A DNA stretch of 8,921 bases, from assembly GCA_018827585.1 (NCBI GenBank), contig JAHJXP010000284.1, positions 1 to 8,921 of the forward strand. Reading direction: 5' to 3'. Position numbers and translations under genes: made by a program. This DNA comes from Pseudomonadota bacterium. GTDB taxonomy: Bacteria > Desulfobacterota > Syntrophia > Syntrophales > UBA5619. The notes under the pieces are model-generated. The model was given only the letters and a program-made list of their open reading frames with translations, was not told where the DNA came from and did not search any database. Positions 6,182 to 8,921 of this stretch are shown here, one piece after another; the first letter of the stretch is position 1, and every line of letters begins with the position of its first letter.

Positions 6182-7069
6182 ATGACTGCAAAATTGATCA
6201 GCGGCAACGAAATTGCCAGGCAGATCCGGGAGGAGTTGGCGGTTGAGACGGCCCGCCTGAAGGAGAAATTCGATGTGGTTCCGGGGCTGGTGACGATCCT
6301 GGTCGGGCAGAATCCGGCCTCGATGAGCTATGTGACCGCCAAGCAGAAGACATCCAAGGAACTCGGGTTTTATTCCCTTCAGGATGACCAGCCGGAAACC
6401 ATTACGGAGGCCGTACTTCTGGCCCTGATCGACCGTTACGACCGGGACCCCAGGATCCATGGAATCCTCGTTCAGCTCCCCCTGCCGAAACACATCAACG
6501 AGACGAAGGTCCTCTGCGCCATCGATCCCAAGAAGGATGTGGACGGCTTTCATCCGGTGAATGTGGGGAAGATGACGATCGGCGAGGCGGATTATCTCCC
6601 CTGCACGCCGGCGGGGATCCAACAGCTCCTGATCCGTTCCGGCGTGAAGACCGACGGGGCGGAGGTCGTCGTCGTGGGAAGGTCCAATATCGTGGGGAAG
6701 CCGATCGCCAACATCCTCCTGCAGAAACAAAAGGGGGCGAACGCCACGGTGACGATCTGCCACACGGGGACGCGGGACATGACGTTTCACACGCGCCGGG
6801 CGGACATCCTCATCGTGGCCGCCGGGAAGCCCAAGGCCATCACCGCGGACATGGTCAAGGAGGGGGCGGTGGTCATCGATGTGGGCGTCAACCGGATCGG
6901 GATGACGCCGGAAGGAAAGGCGAAGCTCTGCGGGGACGTGGATTTCGAGACGGTGAAGGAAAAGGCCTCCCTGATTACGCCGGTGCCCGGAGGCGTGGGG
7001 CCGATGACGATAACGATGCTGATGATGAACACCGTCAAGGCGGCCAAGCTCGCGGCAGGGGTTGTCTGA
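6182..7069 (+). CDS. folD: Bifunctional methylene-THF dehydrogenase / methenyl-THF cyclohydrolase
   Basis: Cytosolic enzyme that converts 10-formyl-THF to methenyl-THF and then to methylene-THF with NAD(P)H, between Fhs and MetFV. The 295-residue length is usual for the family. The catalytic set is intact: Tyr50 and Lys54 in SYVTAKQK, Gln98 in VQLPLP, Asp120 in KKDVDGFHP. The nucleotide-binding motif GRSNIVGKP is at 165-173 and the C-terminal signature PVPGGVGPMT at 266-275. A purine-rich RBS (GGAGGGGGGA, 6165-6174) lies 7 nt before ATG 6182. It is probably co-transcribed with fhs. NADP versus NAD preference cannot be read with confidence. Confidence 0.96.
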   Translation: MTAKLISGNEIARQIREELAVETARLKEKFDVVPGLVTILVGQNPASMSYVTAKQKTSKELGFYSLQDDQPETITEAVLLALIDRYDRDPRIHGILVQLPLPKHINETKVLCAIDPKKDVDGFHPVNVGKMTIGEADYLPCTPAGIQQLLIRSGVKTDGAEVVVVGRSNIVGKPIANILLQKQKGANATVTICHTGTRDMTFHTRRADILIVAAGKPKAITADMVKEGAVVIDVGVNRIGMTPEGKAKLCGDVDFETVKEKASLITPVPGGVGPMTITMLMMNTVKAAKLAAGVV

Positions 7070-7097
7070 AACCCGAATACACTTTGGGATTAACACA

Positions 7098-7134
7098 GGG
7101 TGCGCAACGGTCGTTGTGATGGCCGTTCGCACCC
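7098..7134 (+). promoter_or_regulatory. Strong hairpin in the folD-acsE gap
   Basis: GGGTGCG (7098-7104) pairs with CGCACCC (7128-7134). After a single bulged C, AACGGTC (7106-7112) pairs with GGCCGTT (7121-7127, one G-U), leaving an 8-nt loop. No T run follows, so it is a poor intrinsic terminator. It ends just before the acsE RBS and could act as an mRNA processing or stability element, an attenuator, or a decayed palindromic repeat. Confidence 0.6.
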
Positions 7135-7140
7135 ATATGA

Positions 7141-7147
7141 AAAAGGA
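7141..7147 (+). promoter_or_regulatory. RBS that decides the acsE start
   Basis: AAAAGGA ends at 7147, where an in-frame ATG (7147) overlaps the site itself and so cannot use it. ATG 7156 is 8 nt downstream and is therefore preferred. Confidence 0.6.
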
Positions 7148-7155
7148 TGACCCCT

Positions 7156-7950
7156 ATGCTTATCATTGCGGAAAGGATCAATGCCTCGCGAAAGCAGATC
7201 GCCCAGGCCATCACCGGAGGGGATCGGGCCTTCATCCAGGCCGAGGCGAAGGCGCAGACGCTCGCCGGGGCGCACTACATCGACGTCAATGCCGGAACAT
7301 TCGTCGGCGAAGAGGCCGACAGGCTGAAATGGATCGTGGAGGCGGTTCAGGAGGCGACGGAGCTGCCGCTTTCCCTCGACAGCCCGGATGCCGCCGTGAT
7401 CGGGGCGATGCTCCCTCTGCTGAAAAAGGCGCCGATGATCAATTCCATCAACCTGGAACCCTCCCGGCTCGAAGGGATCCTGCCGCTCGTCCTCGAATAC
7501 AGGACCAAGGTCGTCGCCCTGTGCCAGGCGGAACGCGAGATGGGCGAGACGACGGAGGCCAAGGTGGCGCTGGCGGGCCGGCTGGTGGAGAAGCTCACGG
7601 GGGCGGGAGTGCCCCTCGATGATCTTTACATCGACCCCCTGGTGTATCCCCTCTCGACGAATCCGCAGTCGGCCGGCGCCACGCTGAATGCCATCGGCGA
7701 GATCATGAAGCGGTTTCCCGGTGTCCACACGATTTGCGGACTGACGAATGTCTCCTACGGCCTTCCAGCGCGGAAGCTGGTCAACCGGGCATTTCTTGCC
7801 GCCGCGATTACAATGGGCCTCGATTCGGCCATCATCGATCCGACGGACAGGCAGCTCTACGCGATGCTCAAGGCCGTGACGCTCGTTGCCGGCAAGGATG
7901 ACTTCTGCATGGGCTACATCGGCGCATTCCGGGAGGGGCGCCTGGAATAG
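7156..7950 (+). CDS. acsE: Methyl-THF:corrinoid/iron-sulfur protein methyltransferase (MeTr)
   Basis: Transfers the methyl group between methyl-THF and the cobalt of a corrinoid protein (CoFeSP in the Wood-Ljungdahl pathway). It is a pterin-binding TIM barrel of 264 residues, close to the 262 of Moorella AcsE. Visible motifs are MLIIAERIN, YIDVNAGT (41-48), LSLDS with Asp75, INSIN with Asn96, Asp160 in YIDPL, and CGLTNVSYGLP with Asn198, equivalent to the Moorella Asn199 that hydrogen-bonds the pterin N5. With the start at 7156 the Asp75/Asn96/Asp160 numbering equals Moorella's, which supports this start over ATG 7147. No CoFeSP genes (acsC, acsD) are in the window. A vinyl- or other methyltransferase role is possible but less likely given the neighbours. 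Confidence 0.93.
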   Translation: MLIIAERINASRKQIAQAITGGDRAFIQAEAKAQTLAGAHYIDVNAGTFVGEEADRLKWIVEAVQEATELPLSLDSPDAAVIGAMLPLLKKAPMINSINLEPSRLEGILPLVLEYRTKVVALCQAEREMGETTEAKVALAGRLVEKLTGAGVPLDDLYIDPLVYPLSTNPQSAGATLNAIGEIMKRFPGVHTICGLTNVSYGLPARKLVNRAFLAAAITMGLDSAIIDPTDRQLYAMLKAVTLVAGKDDFCMGYIGAFREGRLE

Positions 7951-8072
7951 CGGCTTCGTAAAAAGTCCGGATGCTGCGTTGCGCTTCATCCCTCGTCATT
8001 GCGGCGTACGCCAAAGTACGCCTCACTCCTCGGGACTCGCGCGCCTTGCCTGCGGCCTTTTTACGAAGCCGC
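7950..8072. repeat. REP-like long imperfect palindrome between convergent genes
   Basis: The ends GCGGCTTCGTAAAAAG (7950-7965) and CTTTTTACGAAGCCGC (8057-8072) are perfect 16-bp inverted repeats. The centre holds GGCGTAC (8003-8009) / GTACGCC (8016-8022) with a 6-nt loop, and the flanks between pair partly, giving one long cruciform. The first arm starts in the acsE stop codon. A further partial arm, GACTTTTTACGA (8095-8106), matches the reverse complement of 7956-7967 exactly, just past the stop of the RACo-like gene. It probably also works as a two-way terminator. The type is common in genomes of this group (from memory); no transposase is present. Confidence 0.8.
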
Positions 8073-8111
8073 CCCCAGTTCAAGGCTTTTTTATGACTTT
8101 TTACGAGAACG

Positions 8112-8921
8112 TCAGGCTTTGCCCCCCGGGGGCGGCAGATGCGGAAAGGCGTCCGTCATGTGGGGGATGAACATGGCGGCCATGAACTCCTCCTGGAACT
8201 CCGCCTGGGTGATCAGTTCGAGGTATTCGACCTGTCTGGCGATCCTCTCGGCCTCCGCCCGCTTCTCCCGGTCGAGCAGCGCGATCCTCGCCCCGTCGCC
8301 CGCCGCATTCCCGACCGAAGAGACGCAATCGAGATCGCAGTCGGGAAACATGCCTAAGATCAGCGCCGCCTTCTTGTCGATGTAACTGCCGAAGGCACCG
8401 GCGAGGATCACCCGGTCCAGCTTTTTGATCCCCAGGCGTTTCATCATCAGCTTGGCGCCCGTATAGAGGGCGCCTTTAGCGAGCTGAACGCTCCGGACGT
8501 CCTGCTGGCCGATCGTGATCTCCTCGTCCAGTGCAGTCTCTTCGCGCCAGGCGACGATGAACTCCGGTTTCCCGCCGTTCATCCGGAGGCGCGGCGTTGC
8601 GAGATCGGTGCGGAAGCGGCCGCTGTTATCGATAACCCCTGCGCGGTGGAGTTCGGCTACCCCGTCGATGATCCCGGAGCCGCAGATCCCCTTGACGCCG
8701 GCGAGGGGGAACTCCGGCCGCCAGCGCTCCTCGCCGATGATCTTGAAGGAGACCTCCAGCGTTCCGGGATCGATCCGGATCCGCTCGATCGCCCCGGGCG
8801 CCGCCCGCACGCCGAACCGGATGTGCGCCCCCTCCAGGGCGGGACCGGTGGCGCAGGAGGAGGAGACGAGCCTTTCCCGGTTTCCCATGACCAGTTCCCC
8901 GTTCGTGCCCACGTCGATGAT
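8112..8921 (-). CDS. RACo-like corrinoid-protein reductive activator, C-terminal part (5' end outside window)
   Basis: ASKHA-fold ATPase of the RACo/DUF4445 family, which reduces inactive Co(II) corrinoid protein to Co(I) at the cost of ATP (AcsV for CoFeSP, RamA-like for methyltransferase corrinoids). The frame is open to the window edge, giving 270 residues. Visible motifs in window residue numbers: IIDVGTNGE (1-9), a phosphate-binding ASKHA motif; GICGSGIIDG (78-87); DVRSVQLAKGA; AGAFGSYID (174-182); GNAAGDGA (204-211); and the family C-terminus EYLELITQAEF with a MFIPH end. The N-terminal 2Fe-2S ferredoxin-like domain expected in the family lies outside. It converges on acsE, which fits a shared corrinoid methyl-transfer function. 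The exact target corrinoid protein is not known from this window. Confidence 0.88.
   Translation of the reverse strand: MIDVGTNGELVMGNRERLVSSSCATGPALEGAHIRFGVRAAPGAIERIRIDPGTLEVSFKIIGEERWRPEFPLAGVKGICGSGIIDGVAELHRAGVIDNSGRFRTDLATPRLRMNGGKPEFIVAWREETALDEEITIGQQDVRSVQLAKGALYTGAKLMMKRLGIKKLDRVILAGAFGSYIDKKAALILGMFPDCDLDCVSSVGNAAGDGARIALLDREKRAEAERIARQVEYLELITQAEFQEEFMAAMFIPHMTDAFPHLPPPGGKA

Noticed and set aside
6074..7132. Long open frame (352 codons) on the - strand opposite folD
   Set aside because: It is fully antisense to an intact folD with all catalytic residues, the translation is rich in Arg, His and Pro with no recognisable domain, and no RBS is evident. It is a composition artefact.
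7090..7989. 299-codon - strand open frame opposite acsE
   Set aside because: It is antisense to a complete MeTr and begins inside the repeat element, with no family motif.

Overview
The window is a block of tetrahydrofolate (methyl-branch Wood-Ljungdahl) C1 genes. In order on the + strand it reads hdrA (5' end outside the window), a selenocysteine-containing mvhD, metV, metF, a non-coding leader, a broken 5' fragment of fhs, an intact fhs, folD and acsE. A RACo-type corrinoid-protein activator lies on the - strand and runs off the right edge. The gene set, the HdrA/MvhD-linked MetVF arrangement, the divergent Fhs type and the palindromic repeats suggest an anaerobic bacterium of the former Deltaproteobacteria (Desulfobacterota), perhaps Syntrophaceae-like. 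That placement is inference; no rRNA or other marker gene is present.

Positions 1-3866 hold a tight + strand operon. HdrA (FAD plus several Fe-S clusters), MvhD (small Fe-S electron-transfer protein), MetV (Cys-rich MTHFR partner) and MetF (catalytic methylene-THF reductase) match the set known from the Moorella MetFV-HdrABC-MvhD complex. hdrB and hdrC would be expected just upstream, outside the window. Two things here are hidden from plain gene calling. mvhD has an in-frame UGA (1822-1824) at a conserved cluster Cys position, followed by a SECIS-like hairpin, so the true gene is 1762-2202 and not just its 3' part. hdrA has lost one base near 1621-1625, and its conserved C-terminal tail continues in another frame to 1691. 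hdrA also carries a perfect 29-bp palindrome inside its coding sequence.

Positions 3867-4374 have no intact gene. There is a GC-rich leader, then a strong RBS and the first 16 or so codons of an Fhs-like protein, which break off into about 190 bases of AT-rich DNA. An intact fhs follows. This looks like the scar of an fhs replacement or insertion.

Positions 4375-7950 hold fhs, folD and acsE. Together they encode formate + THF to formyl-THF, then methenyl/methylene-THF, and (after MetFV) methyl transfer from methyl-THF to a corrinoid protein. The pathway could run reductively (CO2 fixation) or oxidatively (acetate or C1 oxidation); the sequence does not decide. A strong hairpin sits between folD and acsE. 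A REP-like palindromic element separates acsE from the convergent RACo-like gene (8112-8921).
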